Shown here piece after piece: positions 1-11,696 of a stretch of 64,000 nt of DNA. Every line of letters begins with the position of its first letter. Position 1 is the first letter of the stretch. This DNA is from Mytilisepta virgata (lineage: Eukaryota; Mollusca; Bivalvia; Mytilida; Mytilidae). The position numbers and the translations under genes are program-made. The stretch spans positions 62,001-126,000 of the forward strand of contig JAPWFG010000055.1 of the NCBI GenBank assembly GCA_028015205.1, written 5' to 3'. The notes below the pieces were generated by a model. The model searched no databases, was not told the DNA's origin, and worked only from the letters and a program-made list of their open reading frames with translations.

Positions 1-587
1 TTGCTCGGATTTCAACAATATTTGGTTTTTAAAGTAAACATGGTATCCTTAGTGAATGGTGATGATGAGAATGTTGTATAACAATGATTAAACTTCATAA
101 TATGTGAGCTTTTAATTGCCATCACTTGGTGTCTGTCATAATCGTTGTTAACAAATTTTCAAACATCTTCTCCTCTGAAACTACTTGGGGGAATTTGATG
201 AAACTTAGCATGATTGTTCCTGCAATATTTCCTTTTCAAGTACAATAAAAAGCCTTAACCCACAATTTTTACATAACTTCTTTCAAACATTTTAAAAATG
301 AAGACAACATTTAGACCAAAAGATTTATACTTGTATTTGAAGATTAATTAAAGCTTGTATTTTGTATTATGAATCATCAGATTGACCATGACTGTATCTT
401 AATCAAGCGTAGGGAGAACTCATGCCCATTTCTTTCCAGAGGTTCTTAAAGGTTTTTAAAGGTATTTTCAGCATTTTACGTGACCTTTAATACTCAGTTT
501 AGTTTACAACAAACATTAATATATTAATTTAGTTTATAGTGCATTGTTTACCAGGTGAGCGATTCAGGCTCTTGAGAGCCTCTTGTT
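1..587 (+). repeat. Direct duplication, copy 1
   Basis: Matches 1223-1810 almost base for base with an offset of about 1222, with only about ten differences seen. The copy runs off the left edge of the window. It ends with the 3' terminus typical of the AGCTCACC family (CAGGTGAGCGATTCAGGCTC..., then the GGCTCTTGAGAGCC hairpin and CTTGTT), so the duplicated block includes a mobile-element tail. Confidence 0.9.
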
Positions 588-1222
588 TTATGTTATTATT
601 TCAAAAATCTTCTCCTCTGAAACTACTGAATGGATTTGGATAAAACTTAGCATGATTGTTCCTTAGGGTATCCTGCACAAAGTTTATGCTTCGATTTGTG
701 ATCCGTCGAAAAAAAACATGGCCACTGTTACTAAAAATAGAACATAGGGGTCAAACAACAGTTTTTCGCAAATATCTCAAAAATCATTAGGTTAAGGCAA
801 ACTCTGCAGGTTGAAAGTGTTCAGCATGATGAGAGCTACCTGTGTGCTAATTTTCGTGAAAATCTGTATACTGATCTTAGAGTTATTGCCCTTTTTTGAC
901 ATTTTTGGCTTTTTTTTTTATGTTATTCAAAAAACATCTTCTCTAAAACTACTATTCAAAATCAAATGAAACTTGATAAGATTGTTCCTTAGGGTATCCT
1001 GCAAAAAGTTAATGCTTGGATTTTTGATTGGTCGAAACTAAAAATAGAATATAGGGGTCAAAATGCTGTTTTTTGCTATTCTTTCCTGAATTATAGAAAT
1101 AAAATGAAGATGAAAGCTACTTTCAAGGCAAACATGGTATCCCGAGTTGAATGGTGATGATGAAAAATTGTTTTGGATGGCCATTTTTAAAATGGCTGCC
1201 ATTTTCCCGCCATTTTTTACAC
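588..1222 (+). mobile_element. AGCTCACC-family internal sequence between the duplicated copies
   Basis: Contains the family's internal modules: TCTTCTCCTCTGAAACTACT, GATTGTTCCTTAGGGTATCC, an AACATGGCCACTGTTACTAA-type stretch and AATAGAACATAGGGG. The same modules recur at 22200-22800. The 5' terminus is missing. Near 1130-1220 a short stretch (AACATGGTATCC followed by GAATGGTGATGATGA) is repeated at the start of duplication copy 2. Confidence 0.7.
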
Positions 1223-1810
1223 TTGCTCGGATTTCAACAATATTTGGTTTTTAAAGTAAACATGGTATCCTTAGTGAATGGTGGTGATGAGAATGTTGTA
1301 TAACAATGATTAAACTTCATAATATGTGAGCTTTTAATTGCCATCACTTGGTGTCTGTCATAATCGTTGTTAACAAATTTTCAAACATCTTCTCCTCTGA
1401 AACTACTAGGGGGAATTGGATGAAACTTAGCATGATTGTTCCTGCAATATTTCCTTTTCAAGTACAATAAAAAGCCTTAACCCACAATTTTTACATAACT
1501 TCTTTCAAACATTTTAAAAATGAAGACAACATATAGACCAAAAGATTTATACTTGTATTTGAAGATTAATTAAAGCTTGTATTTTCTATTATGAATCATC
1601 AGATTGACCATGACTGTATCTTAATCAAGCGTAGGGAGAACTCATGCCCATTTCTTTCCAGAGGTTCTTGAAAGGTTTTTAAAGGTATTTTCAGCATTTT
1701 ACATGACCTTTAATACTCAGTTTAATTTACAACAAACATTAATATATTAATTTAGTTTATAGTGCATTGTTTACCAGGTGAGCGATTCAGGCTCTTGAGA
1801 GCCTCTTGTT
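1223..1810 (+). repeat. Direct duplication, copy 2
   Basis: Second copy of 1-587. It ends at the same CTTGTT terminus, after which the flanks diverge (TTATGTTATT after copy 1, AAACTATTGT after copy 2). High identity indicates a recent duplication or gene conversion. Confidence 0.9.
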
Positions 1811-3090
1811 AAACTATTGTTTTCAACTCTTTTTCATAGTTTTAAAATTTTATAACATTTACACCCTGGCATATGGCCAATCAATTGCCCGATATACATG
1901 TATATGAGATAGGAAATAATATTATTAATTCTTTCAGCAATTCTGTGATATGTCCAAATATTACATATTTTTTGTAATTATCCAATGTTTTTTACATGTA
2001 ATTACATTTGATTATACATTTACATTTGTAGCAAAAAAAATACATTCCGTCCTAATATGTTTTAATGGTAATTTTTCAGTTGTTAGTGTGTGATAATATC
2101 TTTTTTCATTTTTTTCAAAGTATTGTTATTATGAATTTAAAGATTTTACAATGTGAAACTGTATTACTGTTTTGAGCATATATTTTCTCTTTATATTAAT
2201 TTCTTATAATTTATCAAATAAATTCTGAAAAATCTCTATGTATTATATATTATCCATTAATTTCATACATAATATGGTACATACATGTGATATCTCAAGC
2301 TTGAGGGGTGAGATTGCCTATTTTGTCCAAGAAATCCTTAAAGTTTTAGTAAAATTATTAAATCTTATCCATAAAACTCCTCAAATTCTTTAACATTCTT
2401 TGTTAATTTTTAAACATTTTACATTCCATGCCAAGTTTGACAAGTGACAGGCGCTTTTTGCAGAGCAGGATTCCCATACAGAGCACCTAATATCGTATTG
2501 TATTTTTTATGGTTTCGGATACTAATGATGGTGTCATGTAGAGTTTTGAGTTGCAGTTTTATGTTTTCCGTATCATTGCATATTATTTATTCCATAAAAC
2601 TCAGTGGAATAACTTGGTTGTTGAAAAAAAAAATTTACTGAAAATTTTAGAACAGAAATATTTTGTCTTGTTTTTTACCCTTATTCTTGAAAAGTTAGAA
2701 AAACCAAGTGAACTTTTTGGGGGGGTTTATCTCTGATTTTTTTCATACACTAGAACACAAGTAGAATAAAGACAGAAACAATGGTATTTGTTTTAGCAAG
2801 ACAATTCAGAGATGGGGTTGGAGAGGACACATAGTGCGACCTAAATCATTACAAAGAAACATTGATGAATGTTCACACCTTTTCTCAAGATCAAAACACC
2901 TTTATTCAATTAGCTAATCTGAAAGGCAGTTTGTATGTCTGTAGTATGTCCTTAATTTGAAAACATATCATTCTGGACTACCTGATTTCACCCTCCCTTA
3001 GTGGGTTTGTACTGTCAGTTTTGTCATTTATTAGATTAGATGTTTTATGCTAAGTCTCCATTTACAGGATTTCCCATCTATCATATCACC
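1811..3090. other. AT-rich non-coding DNA
   Basis: No gene is supported. The two overlapping ORFs at 2444-2736 look like chance openings. A short stretch (CCTCAAATTCTTTAACATTC) at about 2380 recurs near 10805, showing a small dispersed repeat. Confidence 0.5.
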
Positions 3091-3440
3091 GCAGTTTGGT
3101 CTTTAGATTAGGCCACCTTCAGGCATTGTAATTTTGTCTTTTCTTCAGGGTTTGGTCTTTAGATTAGGCCACCTTCAGGCATTGTAATTTTGTCTTTTCT
3201 CCAAGGTTTGGTCTTCAGATTATGCCACTTCAGGCATTGTAACTTTGTCTTTTCTCCATGGTTTGGTCTTTAGATTAGGCCACCTTCAGGCATTGTAATT
3301 TTGTCTTTTCTCCAAGGTTTGGTCTTTAGATTAGGCCACCTTCAGCATTGTAATTTTGTCTTTTCTTCAAGGTTTGGTCTAGATTAAGCCACCTTCAGGC
3401 ATTGTAATTTTGTCTTTTTTTTTCAAGGTTCTTTAGATTT
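3091..3440 (+). repeat. Minisatellite, unit about 56 bp, about 6 copies
   Basis: Unit begins GGTTTGGTCTTTAGATTAGG and continues CCACCTTCAGGCATTGTAAT, then TTTTGTCTTTTCT. Starts at 3149 and 3205 give a 56-bp period. Later units carry small deletions and the last is truncated. Confidence 0.9.
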
Positions 3441-3469
3441 GCCCTCTTTAACGTATTACAGGATTTATT

Positions 3470-3780
3470 ATTACCACGCAGTCGATAGCTGGTGGGCTAC
3501 GACCCCCGAAGGTATCACCAGCCCAGTTTCTAGTATTTTGGAAATAGCTTAAATTTTATAATTTAAATTTAATGTTACAAAAGCGTTAAATTTTGTGAAA
3601 AATTAGGAGCATCTCCCTCTGTGCTTGGGTGGTTTTGGCTTTATCCTTTTAAGATTTTTCGAAATTGTCCAACAATTCGGATTTTTTGTTTTGGTTCTCA
3701 ACATTTTCGGTCTTGGGCCCAACTGATGAGTTGTAAATGAACGAAATGTGCACATCTTGCGCATCAAAACTGATATCATA
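3470..3780 (+). repeat. Dispersed repeat resembling an abundant mussel element
   Basis: Contains GCTGGTGGGCTACGACCCCC followed by GAAGGTATCACCAGCCCAGT, and later ACTGATGAGTTGTAAATGAACGAAATG. From memory, this order of blocks matches a very common Mytilus dispersed repeat, here diverged. The identification is unchecked. Confidence 0.5.
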
Positions 3781-4169
3781 GAATTTATTGCTTCGTTATT
3801 CTTTTCTTGATATTAATATCCATTGCCATTAGGATAATTGAAATGCCAATAAAAATCTTCGAATCGTCCTATTAATTATCAACTGGTTTTATTTTGTGGT
3901 AATCTTTTATGGATGCCATCACAAGTTCAGTTTACAGTTTTCAGATTTCTTTTTTGGCATATGCGTACTAAGAAAATAAGGCGATTTTAAGATGCCTTTC
4001 AAAATCCCTTCTCTAGGTAGCATTTCTTTGAAGATAGGGTATGGGATATGAAGATTTTATCGGTCCATGTTAATTATCGTCCGAGGAAGAGGGCTACTTT
4101 TTAGGTATGATTGTTACTCGCACTTAAAAAGCTAATTGGCACAATTCGTCGTTGTCCACCTGCAGAAAT
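3781..4169. other. Non-coding DNA, no feature recognised
   Basis: Unique-looking AT-rich sequence between the mussel-type repeat and the TATA-like box at 4170. No ORF or repeat was supported. Confidence 0.4.
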
Positions 4170-4176
4170 TATAAAA
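4170..4176 (+). promoter_or_regulatory. TATA-like box upstream of the 4301 ORF
   Basis: TATAAAA lies 131 bp before the ATG at 4301. If functional it would start transcription near 4200 and leave an A-rich 5' UTR of about 100 bp. Such motifs occur by chance in AT-rich DNA. Confidence 0.2.
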
Positions 4177-4300
4177 TATACAACGAGTAATCCAAAGGGA
4201 TAGATTGACCAGGAGATATAAACTCAGTAAGAACACAAGAACATTAAAATCCAATATAGCACAAAAACAGAGAAAACTAACAACAAAAAAATACTGAAAA

Positions 4301-4429
4301 ATGGAAGTCTTTAACTTGCAAGGAAAGACATTCTCTAAACAACCACAACATACGTACGGTCCATTGTCAGGCTTTCCGTATTATGACCTGACAACTCCCC
4401 GACCAGAAGCCACCTGGATAGCTATGTAA
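4301..4429 (+). CDS. Candidate small ORF or first exon, 42 codons, unrecognised
   Basis: Starts MEVFNLQGKTFSKQPQHTYG and continues PLSGFPYYDLTTPRPEATWI before a stop. It has a good start context (AAAATGG), an A-rich leader and mixed, non-repetitive composition, unlike the repeat-derived ORFs elsewhere. It may be a true short peptide, or an exon leaving at the GTAACA or GTGACA just after the end. There is no signal peptide or known motif. It is not part of a tandem array. Function unknown, and coding status itself is uncertain. Confidence 0.25.
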   Translation: MEVFNLQGKTFSKQPQHTYGPLSGFPYYDLTTPRPEATWIAM

Positions 4430-5509
4430 CATACGTGACAATTCACAAGTATTTTTTCTTGTTTGATCACACAATGAAGACAACAGGAATAATGTAGGAT
4501 TTGCTAGAAAGAATTGTTTTTGTAGATCATTAAAGTGAATTCATAGACAGACACTTACTGTACAGTAAGGTCAGCGACACTTTTCATGTGACACAAATTA
4601 CTGGGTGATATGTATTGTCTCTCATTAGTCCTCTAGACGATTGGGCATAATCGTTTGGCAGTAAATCTCCAGGTAGTATAGATTTACATTTTCTTTAATA
4701 TAAGATCGTCCATAATCACCATTTTATTTGAGTTAATGTCTTTGTTGGATCTTGATGATATAATGTCCTGTTATCAGCATAACAATTGTTAGGATGAGCA
4801 ATAGGATAATGCTATATTTAGTGATCGTCTGCAGCCTCAGGCCCGCTAACAAAGTAGGATTTCTGAGTTGTAAGCCGCTTTGAATGCTAGAGTAGTTGTT
4901 TTTATTTTGATGACCTTTAGGTTCCCTACAATGAACCCATTAGTTGAATTGGAGGAAACTGATTACTCAAGCCAATTTCCAGAAGCGAAATGTACAATGG
5001 AAATGTTTGGATAAAAGATCCTAATAGAACATAATGATGTAAACAATTGTGTTTTAGTGATCCTATAAGGAAATGCATAAATGAACTGAGTTATTGATAA
5101 AATGTTTCTTTTATTTTATTCAGCTTTAACTTAACTTGTACTGCATACATGACGATTGCATATATCCTTCAAGACTATCCGTTTGTAATTAGAGTTAGCC
5201 GTTGACGTCTGCGTGCGTCACGTCAATTAGACTCAAGTCTGTTGGCATAAATGAAGCTCTATTCAGTTTATGTAGTAACTTCTATATTTAGCAAATGCAT
5301 TAACGTTTAGGAAATGTATGGTCTAAATTACACATTATCTTCTTTTTATCACCGACAATTTTCCAAAACATATTGAAATAGATTTTGCAGGTTGTCAACC
5401 CTTCACATATTGTTTACTCGCATTAAATTTAACAAACCAGGATTTAATTTTAAACACTATATTTTTTATAGAAAATTCAGTGATCGAGTGAAATAAACAC
5501 AAAGTACTA
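4430..5509. other. Non-coding DNA, no feature recognised
   Basis: Unique-looking AT-rich sequence between the small ORF and the 80-bp satellite. No exon, ORF or repeat unit was supported. Confidence 0.4.
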
Positions 5510-7160
5510 ATAGTTGGAGGCCACTGGTCTTATTTTATATTGCAATGTGCTTTGTCCTTGAATGCCGCACGTTAGTACTATTGTTAGATATAGTTTGCGT
5601 CCACTGATCTTATCTTATCTTGTAGTGTGCTTTGTCCTTGATTGCTGCATATTAGTACTTTTGTTAGATATAGTTGGAGGCCACTTATCTTATCTTATCT
5701 TGCGATGTGCTTTGTCCTTGAATGCTGCACGTTAGTGCTATTGTTAAATATAGTTCGCGTCCACTGATCTTATCTTATCTTGCGGTGTGCTTTGTCCTTG
5801 AATGCTGCACGTTAGTGCTATTGTTAGATATAGTTCGCGTCCACTGATCTTATCTTATCTGGTAGTGTGCTTTGTCCTTGAATGCCGCACGTCAATACTA
5901 TTGTTAGATATAGTTTGAGGTCACTAATCTTTTTTTATCTTGCAGTGTGGTTTGTCCTTGAATGCCGCACGTCAATACTATTGTTAGATATAGTTTGAGG
6001 CCACTAATCTTATTTTATCTTGCAGTGTGGTTTGTCCTTGAATGCCGCGCGTTAGTGCTATTGTTATATATAGCTTGAGGCCACTAATCTTATTTTATCT
6101 TGCAGTATGCTTTGTCCTTGAATGCCGCACGTTAGTACTATTGTTAGATATAGTTTGAGGCCACTGATCTTATCTTATCTTGCAGTGTGCTTGTCCTTGA
6201 ACGCCACACGTTAGTACAATTGTTAGATATAGTTCGAGGCCACTGATCTTATCTCATTTTGCAGTGTGCTCTGTCCTTGAGTCCTGCACGTTAGTACTAT
6301 TGTTAGATATAGTTGAAGGATAGTGATCTTATCTTATCTTGCAGTGTGCTTTGTCATTGAATGCTGTACATTAGTACTATTGTTGGATATAGTTGGAGGA
6401 CAGTGATCTTATCTTATCTTGCAGTGTGCTTTGTCATTGAATGCTGCACATTAGTACTATTGTTGGATATAGTTGAAGGCCACTGATCTTAACTTATCGT
6501 GCAGTGCGCTTTATCCTTGAATGCGGCACGTTAGTACTATTGTTAGATATAATTGAAGGCCACTGATCTGATCTTATCTTGCAATGTGCTTTGTCCTTGA
6601 ATGCTGCACGTTAGTTCGATTATTAGATACTAGTATAATGGAAGCCACTGATTTATCTTATCTTGCAGTGCGCTTTGTCCTTGAATGCTGCACATTAGTA
6701 CTATTGTTAGATTTAGTTGGAGGACAGTGATCTTATCTTATCTTGCAGTGCTTTGTCAGTGAATGCTGCACATTAGTACTATTGTTCGATATAGTTGAAG
6801 GCCACTGATCTTATCTTATCGTGCAGTGCGCTTTGTCCTTGAATGCTGCACGTTAGTACTATTGTTAGATATAGTTGGAGGCCACTGGTCTTATCTTGTA
6901 ATGCGCTTTGTCCTTGAATGATGCATAATAGTACTATTGTTAGATATAGTTTGAGGCCACTGATCTTATCTTATCTTGGAGTGTGCTATGTCCTTTTGAA
7001 TGCTGCACGTTACAGATACAGTTGAAGGCCACTGATCTTATTTTGCAGTGTGGTTTGTCCTTGAATGCCACACGTTAGTACTGTTGTTAGATATAGTTGG
7101 AGACCACTGATCTTATTTTGCAGTGTGCTTTGTCCTTTAATGCTGCAAATTAGTACTATT
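5510..7160 (+). repeat. Tandem satellite, 80-bp unit, about 20 copies
   Basis: Unit reads CCACTGATCTTATCTTATCT, TGCAGTGTGCTTTGTCCTTG, AATGCTGCACGTTAGTACTA, TTGTTAGATATAGTTGGAGG. Starts at 5521, 5601, 5681, 5761 and 5841 give an exact 80-bp period at first. Later units drift by small indels. Two unit types (GGAGG versus GCGTC junctions) alternate near the left end. Confidence 0.95.
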
Positions 7161-7194
7161 ACAATTTAACAATTTAAAAACAATGGCCAGATAG

Positions 7195-7503
7195 TTTAGT
7201 TTAAGCTTATTTTTTTATGGTGGATTGGGAAACAAGTTATATCAACTTATACTAATCCCTTTCCACTGTAGCGGCATTTTAGCCTACTCTTTTTCGACAT
7301 CTACAGAGGAGTCTTTAACGTGCTAAGGGTGTTGCTCTCCCTTAACACGGGACAGCTATTTCTCGTCCCCATCCGACGAACTAGCAAATGGTGTCGATAA
7401 GGCGTCGCAACTTTGATCCCTGAAATTTTCATTCCGAACGTGAATCGAACCAGGGACCTTTGGCTTCGTAGTCCGATGTGTTAACCACTACAAAACCGGC
7501 GAG
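7195..7503 (-). mobile_element. tRNA-derived SINE, near full length
   Basis: On the minus strand the head reads CCGGTTTTGTAGTGGTTAAC, followed by a B-box-like GGTTCGATTCA (complement of 7441-7451) with an A-box-like TAGTGGTTAAC before it. This is a tRNA-like pol III promoter. The body ends in a conserved tail (ACTCCTCTGTAGATGTCGAA, then GGGATTAGTATAAGTTG and TTGTTTCCCAATCCAC) that recurs at 24461-24605. tRNA head plus shared tail fits the tRNA-derived SINE families of bivalves. It does not fold as a normal tRNA gene. Confidence 0.75.
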
Positions 7504-8232
7504 ATACTAGAATAACCACGAGAACGTTTGCCCTGACTATAAGTACATCGATAGATAATCTACAATATAATGTTTTTCCCCTTTAGATTCATATATAGAC
7601 GGCAATGAGCGATTGAAATAAAAATCGGAAGACAATAACGCAATTTTCAGTGCACGTTTCTATAAATTATATTTCTAGGGCAAAAATTCCGAAAAAAATA
7701 AAGAAATGTATTTTAAGTATGCTAAATTTCGTAGTTTGTCATTTTCTAGTAATACGGCACGGACCATTGACCTTTTGTTAGAGGGCATGGGATTTTTTCT
7801 GTGGTTAATTTTTTTTTTCAACAACAATTTGGATCAAAATATTTTCTTCAACCTGCTTCAAAAACAAACCTTTTTTAATGAAATTTTTTAAACAACTTAA
7901 CTTACAGACCTTATGAGAAAGAAAAAATTGTCTATAAAACATTTGACTTCTAAGTAAGTGCTGTCTTTGAAATAAAATTTTAAAACGCTATATCGTTTAT
8001 CACATTACCCATTTAAGATTTGGAGTGTTTTTTTTTTTTTTAATTGAACATTGGTTCTCTTGTTGGATGATTGATACACCTTTTGGTAAATTTGCTTAGA
8101 TTTTTTTGTCCATATAAATCGTTGTTATATGTAGGTCATTATTAATCTAGTCTTTTTATGGTTGTTTAAATTAATTTTGAATTACCACAGATGATACCTA
8201 GTTGTCAGATAACAACAAGCATTCTCATTTTT
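7504..8232. other. AT-rich non-coding DNA
   Basis: Contains homopolymer T and A runs. The 61-codon ORF at 7706-7891 is phenylalanine/asparagine-rich and looks like chance. No gene supported. Confidence 0.4.
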
Positions 8233-8460
8233 AGCTTGCCGAGACCACAGGTACTATATTGCCGTCATCTGGTATGTGACAACGGTGTCACTCATAAACA
8301 TTTGTTTTAATCTTTACCTCTGAAACAACTGAGCTAATTGAATCCACACTTTGGTGGTTTCCTTTCTAAATTATTTTCTGGGGACCAGATATTATTTAAA
8401 AAAAACAGAAAATCAACAGAATATTTAAAACTCCTCTTTGAAACTAAATGGTCAGAATGG
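8233..8460 (+). mobile_element. Diverged AGCTCACC-family fragment
   Basis: TTTTTAGCTTGCCGAGACCA, then CCGTCATCTGGTATGTGACA and TTTACCTCTGAAACAACTGA keep the order of modules seen at the 5' end of the family, but with many changes and no 3' terminus. Confidence 0.4.
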
Positions 8461-8524
8461 ACTATACTTTGATGAATGGTCTTTGAATGATGTCTAACTG
8501 CCAATTACACCATATTATTAAATT

Positions 8525-8680
8525 TTTATAATAAAACGTATCACAAAATACTGAAATAAATTTGATGTACCCAACCATTTCGTTGACTGACAACTCATCA
8601 GCGGTGCTCGAGATCAAAATATTGGAAAATCGGTTAAAGATATAATGATGAATTAATAAGCACAACCATAAAAAATCAAA
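8525..8680 (+). repeat. Direct repeat flanking the 175-bp array, left copy
   Basis: Shares AAAACGTATCACAAAA, CAACTCATCAGC, ATCAAAATATTGGAAAA, CGGTTAAAG and GATGAATTAATAAGC in the same order with 10465-10610. The two copies bracket the array, so the element inserted into or duplicated this sequence. The shared stretch also creates similar minus-strand peptides, which I treat as repeat-derived. Confidence 0.7.
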
Positions 8681-8689
8681 ACAATTAAA

Positions 8690-10345
8690 ACTAGAAATAC
8701 TGTGAGCAAAGCTCACTACTTGATACCCCCGCCTTACATAAGATACATGAAAGGGAATGTCAATAATTTTGATAGGAAAACTCCAACAGAACAAAATTCC
8801 ATTCAGTGGTGTAGGAGGAGTTGCAGATGGCATACTGAAACCCCCTATCATAATGAATGGCAAAGTCCATGTGTTGGTATGGGAAACCCAAAATGTAGGT
8901 CAGATCAAAATCTAACATAGGAGATGCACTACAGCATTATGTAATAAAGATCCTCTGAAAGTTTCATCAAATTCCATTCAGTGGTTTAGGAGGAGTTGCG
9001 GATGGCATCATGGTACCCCTGTCACAATGAATGTCAAAGTCCATGTTTTGGTATGGATAACCCAAAATATTTATCAGATCAAAATCTAAAATAGGAGGTG
9101 CACTATGTCATCATATTATAAAGATCCTCTGAAAGTTTCATCAAACTCCATACAGTTGTTTAAGAGGAGTTGCGGATGGCATCATAGTGCCCCCTATCAC
9201 ATTGAAAGTTAAAGTCCATGTTTTTCTATGGGAAACCCCAAATGTTGGTCAGATCAAAATCTAAAATAGGAGGTGCACTATCGCATCATGTAATAAAGAT
9301 GCTCTGAAAGTTTCATCAAATTCCATTCAGTGGTTTAGGAAGAGTTGCGGATGGCATCATGGTAACCTTATCACAATGAATGTCAAAGTCCATGTTTAAG
9401 TATGGGAAACCCCAAATGTTGGTCACATCAAAATCTAAAATAGGAGGTGCACTATGTCATCATGTTATAAAGATCCTCTGAAAGTTTCATCAAATTCCAT
9501 ACAGTGGTTTGGTGAGTTGCGGATGGCATCATGGTATCCCCTATCACATTGAAAGTTAAAGTCCATGTTTTTCTATGGGAAACCCCAAATGTTGGTCAGA
9601 TCAAAATCTAAAATAGGAGGTGTACTACAGCATCATGTAATAAAGAAACTCAGAAAGTTTCATCAAATTCCATTCAGTGGTTTAGGAGGAGTTGCGGATG
9701 GCATCATGGTACCCCTATCACAATGAATGTCAAAGTCCATGTTTTGGTATGGTAACCCCAAATATTCATCAGATCAAAATCTAAAATAGGAGGTGCACTA
9801 TAGCATCATGTAATAAAGATCCTCTGAAATTTTCGTCAAATTCCATTCAGGGGTTTAAGAAGAGTTGCGGATGGCATCATGGTAACCTTATCACAATGAA
9901 TGTGAAAGTCCATGTTTTGGTATGGGTAACCCCAAATATTCATCAGATCAAAATCTAAAATAGTAGGTGCACTATGGCATCATGTAATAAAGATCCTCTG
10001 AAAGTTTCATCAAATTCCATACTGTGGTTTAGGAGGATTTGCGGATGGCATCATGGTACCCCCTATCACATTGAAAGTCAAAGTCCATGTTTTTCTATGG
10101 GAAACCCCAAAAATTGGTCCGATAAAATTCTAAAATAGGAGGGGCACAATGCTATCATGGGATGAAGATTCTCTGACAGTTTCATCAAATTCCATTCAGT
10201 AGTTTAGGAGGAGTTGCGGATACAAAGGTCGGACGAACGGACGGACGGGCGGTACAACGGACGAACGGACCCCGCTTTTTTCAAAAGAGATATCCAAACT
10301 CAACTAAGGGTTACCTTTGCATCAAAAAGAAGAGCCTTAGAATTA
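8690..10345 (+). mobile_element. Array-bearing element: GTGAGC hairpin head, about 8-9 units of 175 bp, GGACGAACGGAC tail
   Basis: Begins with a hairpin (GTGAGC-AAA-GCTCAC, 8702-8716) and GATACCCCCGCC. Then come 174-176-bp units containing GAAAGTTTCATCAAATTCCA, TTTAGGAGGAGTTGCGGATG, GGCATCATGGTACC and CAAAATCTAAAATAGGAGG, with starts at 8806, 8981 and 9155. It ends with GGACGAACGGACGGACGGGC-type sequence and CCCCGCTTTTTT. This layout is common in bivalve dispersed repeats. No protein is encoded. Confidence 0.75.
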
Positions 10346-10464
10346 CTGGTAAATTTTTGTCAAATTTTGAACTGAAAATTTAAAGGCATTTGAGTAATGA
10401 ATCATGCCAGGACAAAAGTTCTGGCTACTGGGCTGATAACAGTCCACCAGCAGTGACATAGACC

Positions 10465-10610
10465 CAATGGTAGTCGTAAAACGTATCACAAAACACCGAA
10501 ATCAATATGATGCACTGTATGGCCAACTCATCAGCAGTGCTCGACATCAAAATATTGGAAAACCGGTTAAAGGTATAACGATGAATTAATAAGCGCAACA
10601 AGTAATGTAA
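10465..10610 (+). repeat. Direct repeat flanking the 175-bp array, right copy
   Basis: Right-hand partner of 8525-8680, roughly 80 percent alike by eye. The + strand here has a short open frame (VVKRITKHRNQYDALYGQLI onward) that is broken in the left copy. Confidence 0.65.
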
Positions 10611-11696
10611 AAAAAAAATACAAAAGCATGCAAATGATACATGTAGCACATACTTGTCTCACTGAGAAAGTAAATAAATCTCAATGTTGGGGAATTAGTC
10701 AACATTGATAAATAATGATATCTCCTACTTTAAATGGGAGTCTAACCTACGTATCCCAAAAAGTGCTTAAATTTATTTTAAAATTATAAGTCCCATCCTT
10801 AAATTCCTCAAATTCTTTAACATTCTTTGTAAATTTTTTAAATCTCAACCTTAACTGGGGTATGTCTCATCCCTGATTATTTCGGATTGATCACGAGTTT
10901 GTTTAACGGCAAGTTCACTTCTAGGATAAAATAATCAATTTACTCTTGAACTATAAAGATAAATCTGTGGTTGAAATAAATATTTTGGCGATGCACTTAT
11001 TGAATAGGTAAGAATACCATTTTTGAAGTGCCACAGCTCGCTTAGAAATGGAAAAAAAAACTCAGAGAAAACACTTAGTGAAGTAATTTTAAAGTTTGCA
11101 CCCCTGTGGGCCCTAAGAAAATAAAAGTTCTGAAACCTTATTGCACATTTACAAGTGGTATGTAACCATTCTCCCTTGATTCAAAAGCGAAGGAGGGGTT
11201 GATATCACAAGAAAGTTTGACGGACCTACGTAGACAATCTCAACACCCAGAACTTTCTTTGAATGTATGGTGATAGAGATTAAGAAAAGGACAATAATCG
11301 ATATTAAAATTTTTAAAGAATTGTACAGCGGGTATCTGGGACGTAGCAATATTCAAGTATGCTAGATTATATAGAACCTATATTGAATTGAAATGACAAA
11401 AAGATAACGCCAGTTAAATTCACGTATAAGGTTATGGAGATTCTTTAGAATGGAGGATGATAGGTCGTAAAAATAATTCGGTATTCTGTTGACGATATTC
11501 ACCAATGACACATGCATATATGTTGACACTGAAAATGGGATTTTGACTAGAGGCATTTGAAAATCGTCTAGTCTGAGATTCCTCTTGCGTCAAATGGCCT
11601 ACCTTAGAATTGTCTCTGGTTACATCAGAGTGCACTCCAAATACATGTATATAATAGAACTCGGAATCATTGCGAACAACGTTTATCAATGTTTTT
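10611..11696. other. Non-coding DNA with unrecognised minus-strand openings
   Basis: Overlapping minus-strand ORFs at 11149-11349, 11362-11556 and 11432-11689 are clustered but in different frames. They resemble nothing I can name. They may be a decayed mobile-element reading frame or chance. Confidence 0.3.

Noticed and set aside
7440..7503. A tRNA gene on the minus strand
   Set aside because: A- and B-box-like motifs exist, but the stems do not form a proper cloverleaf and the sequence continues into a SINE body with a shared tail.
8462..8863. 133-codon minus-strand ORF resembling the ORF at 10425-10649
   Set aside because: The similarity comes from the direct repeats flanking the 175-bp array; part of the ORF runs into the array itself.
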